From Apirhabdus apintestini (GTDB lineage: Bacteria; Pseudomonadota; Gammaproteobacteria; Enterobacterales; Enterobacteriaceae): a stretch of DNA of 64,000 bases. Under the pieces are notes generated by a model. It was not told the origin of the DNA and did no database searches. It was given only the letters and a program-made list of their open reading frames with translations. A program made the translations under genes and the position numbers. Positions 62,573 to 64,000 of the stretch are shown here, one piece after another (within the stretch, counting starts at the first letter, position 1; each line of letters starts with the position of its first letter). The DNA lies in assembly GCA_033977085.1 (NCBI GenBank), contig CP138906.1, positions 3,720,001 through 3,784,000 of the forward strand, in the 5' to 3' direction.

Positions 62573-63825
62573 ACGCCCCGGGTGTCAACTATCCACGGCT
62601 GAAGAATATTCCCGGCGTCGATCGCCTTAAACGCGCGGTGATCGACCAGCATTACCAGTACATCAGCGCGCGCCAGCGCGGCGGAGATATCAACCAATTC
62701 ACAGCGCGGCGCAAGCGTTGGGGGCAGCGTATGGATATTGGGTTCAACCGCCAGCAGCGCGCCGGCGTGCCATTCAGCCAGGGCGTTGACAATCGTCATC
62801 GACGGGCTTTCCCGTAAGTCATCAATATCGGGCTTGAACGCCAGTCCAAAACAGGCAATCGTTATCTCACTGGCGCGGCGGTGCGTTTCTGACAGGCAGT
62901 CGGCAACCGCCGCTTTAACCTGCTGAACGACCCAGTCAGGTTTAGCATCGTTCACTTCACGCGCCGTGCGGATTAACCGCGCTTCTTCAGGGCTTTGTGC
63001 CACAATAAACCACGGATCGACGGCGATACAGTGTCCGCCTACGCCTGGCCCTGGCTGCAATATATTGACGCGCGGATGGCGATTTGCCAGACGAATCAAC
63101 TCCCAGACGTCAATGCCTTTATCCGCGCAGATAAGCGATAATTCATTGGCAAATGCAATATTCACGTCGCGAAAGCTATTTTCTGTCAATTTACACATTT
63201 CCGCCGTTCGCGCGGTAGTCTCGATACATTCACCTTTTAAGAACAGGCGATAAAGGTCGCTGGCGCGCGCAGAACAAGTGGGCGTTAATCCGCCAATAAC
63301 GCGATCGTTGGCAACCAGTTCCGCCATAATCTTCCCAGGCAGTACCCGCTCAGGGCAGTAGGCGATATTTACATCTGCCTGCTCGCCCGCCTGCTGCGGA
63401 AAAGTGAGATCCGGGCGAAGTTTCGCGAGCCACTGCGCAACCTGCTCAGTCGTGCCCACCGGCGACGTCGATTCAATGATAACCAGCGCGCCTTTGGTTA
63501 ACACCGGAGCAATAGACTCTGCGGCCGCCTGAACATAGACCATATCGGGCTCATGCCCGTCTTTAAAAGGCGTCGGTACCGCAATGAGGTAAGCGTCTGC
63601 CGCCACTGGTATCGTTCGCGCGCTGAGCCAGCCTCCCTGTACGGCATTTTTTACCGCCGTATCCAGTTCGGGTTCAACAATGTGGATTTCACCGCGATTG
63701 ATGGTATTTACGGTTTCTACATTTATATCAATCCCCACGACGCGCCTGCGCCGTGAGGCAAAGGCCGCCGCGGTCGGCAAGCCTATATATCCCAGGCCAA
63801 TCACTGAGATAGTGTCAAAACTCAT
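62563..63825 (-). CDS. wecC: WecC, UDP-N-acetyl-D-mannosaminuronate dehydrogenase
   Basis: Oxidises UDP-ManNAc to UDP-ManNAcA. 420 residues, E. coli length. NAD motif VIGLGYIGLPTAAAFASRRR, EPELDTAVKNAV, IESTSPVGTTEQVAQWL, CPERVLPGKIM, catalytic Cys in PGVGGHCIAVDPWF, GLAFKPDIDDLRESPSM. Overlaps the wecB stop by three bases. Intact. Confidence 0.97.
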   Translation of the reverse strand: MSFDTISVIGLGYIGLPTAAAFASRRRRVVGIDINVETVNTINRGEIHIVEPELDTAVKNAVQGGWLSARTIPVAADAYLIAVPTPFKDGHEPDMVYVQAAAESIAPVLTKGALVIIESTSPVGTTEQVAQWLAKLRPDLTFPQQAGEQADVNIAYCPERVLPGKIMAELVANDRVIGGLTPTCSARASDLYRLFLKGECIETTARTAEMCKLTENSFRDVNIAFANELSLICADKGIDVWELIRLANRHPRVNILQPGPGVGGHCIAVDPWFIVAQSPEEARLIRTAREVNDAKPDWVVQQVKAAVADCLSETHRRASEITIACFGLAFKPDIDDLRESPSMTIVNALAEWHAGALLAVEPNIHTLPPTLAPRCELVDISAALARADVLVMLVDHRAFKAIDAGNILQPWIVDTRGVWR

Positions 63826-64000
63826 AGTGTCGTCCGATTATTTTTCAACGCTGCAATAATGCGCGCAGAGGCTTTTCCATCGCCATAGGGGTTATGTGCC
63901 TGGCTCATGGCCTGGTAGGCATGCTTATCGTGTAGCAGCCGGGTAACTTCTTCAACGATGGTGTGAGTATTTGTCCCTACTAAACGCACTGTTCCTGCTT
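63822..64000 (-). CDS. wecB: WecB, UDP-GlcNAc 2-epimerase, C-terminal end (cut by window)
   Basis: Makes UDP-ManNAc for ECA. Only the last 59 residues are present: AGTVRLVGTNTHTIVEEVTR, QAMSQAHNPYGDGKASARII, ending KNNRTTL, matching the WecB C-terminus. Its TGA overlaps the wecC ATG, so the genes are coupled. Confidence 0.95.
   Translation of the reverse strand, partial: AGTVRLVGTNTHTIVEEVTRLLHDKHAYQAMSQAHNPYGDGKASARIIAALKNNRTTL

Overview
This window is enterobacterial chromosome (Enterobacteriaceae or a close relative). Proteins such as Crp, SlyD, PpiA, YifK, WzxE and WecC are recognisably close to the E. coli/Salmonella versions, and gene order is largely that of E. coli. I cannot name the genus from sequence alone.

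Layout. (1) 1-10965: fkpA-slyX-slyD-yheV-kefB-kefG-yheS, a two-gene XpaC-like insert (6970-8511), a decayed stretch (8512-9727), then yheT-yheU. (2) 11069-27464: prkB (split by an IS21-family element), yhfA, crp, yhfK, argD, pabA, fic-yhfG, ppiA, tsgA, nirB-nirD (no nirC) and cysG. This is the E. coli '75 minute' order. (3) 27465-30360: IS200/IS605 remnants and a second IS21-family copy. (4) 30360-63999: yigI, rarD, corA, uvrD, yigB-xerC-yigA-dapF-lptM, a 4.7-kb insert (SGNH-type protein, lpxP, two small zinc proteins), cyaY, cyaA, hemCDXY, a third IS21-family copy, the argX-hisR-leuT-proM tRNA operon, yifK, and the enterobacterial common antigen cluster wecG-wzyE-wecF-wzxE-wecE-wecD-wecC-wecB (wecB cut by the window end). 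This is the E. coli '86 minute' region in reverse order. IS21 copy 2 therefore sits on what looks like a large rearrangement junction relative to E. coli.

Functions that belong together: slyD/fkpA/ppiA are folding catalysts; kefB/kefG form a glutathione-gated K+ efflux system; nirBD plus cysG make and use siroheme for nitrite reduction; cyaA and crp make and sense cAMP; hemCD make the uroporphyrinogen III that CysG turns into siroheme; uvrD/xerC/yigB/yigA/dapF form a conserved transcription unit; the wec genes build and flip ECA.

The dominant oddity is that roughly half of the genes carry one or more 1-2 base indels, mostly one-base losses in short homopolymers, with well conserved protein on both sides. 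About 36 were counted by hand. Genes normally essential or strongly conserved (dapF, hemD, uvrD, xerC) are hit, and a tRNA-Leu is two C short in its acceptor/T-stem run. Either this is base-calling error or a very recent wave of gene decay; the sequence alone leans towards error. I mark such genes as pseudogene but describe their reconstructed products.
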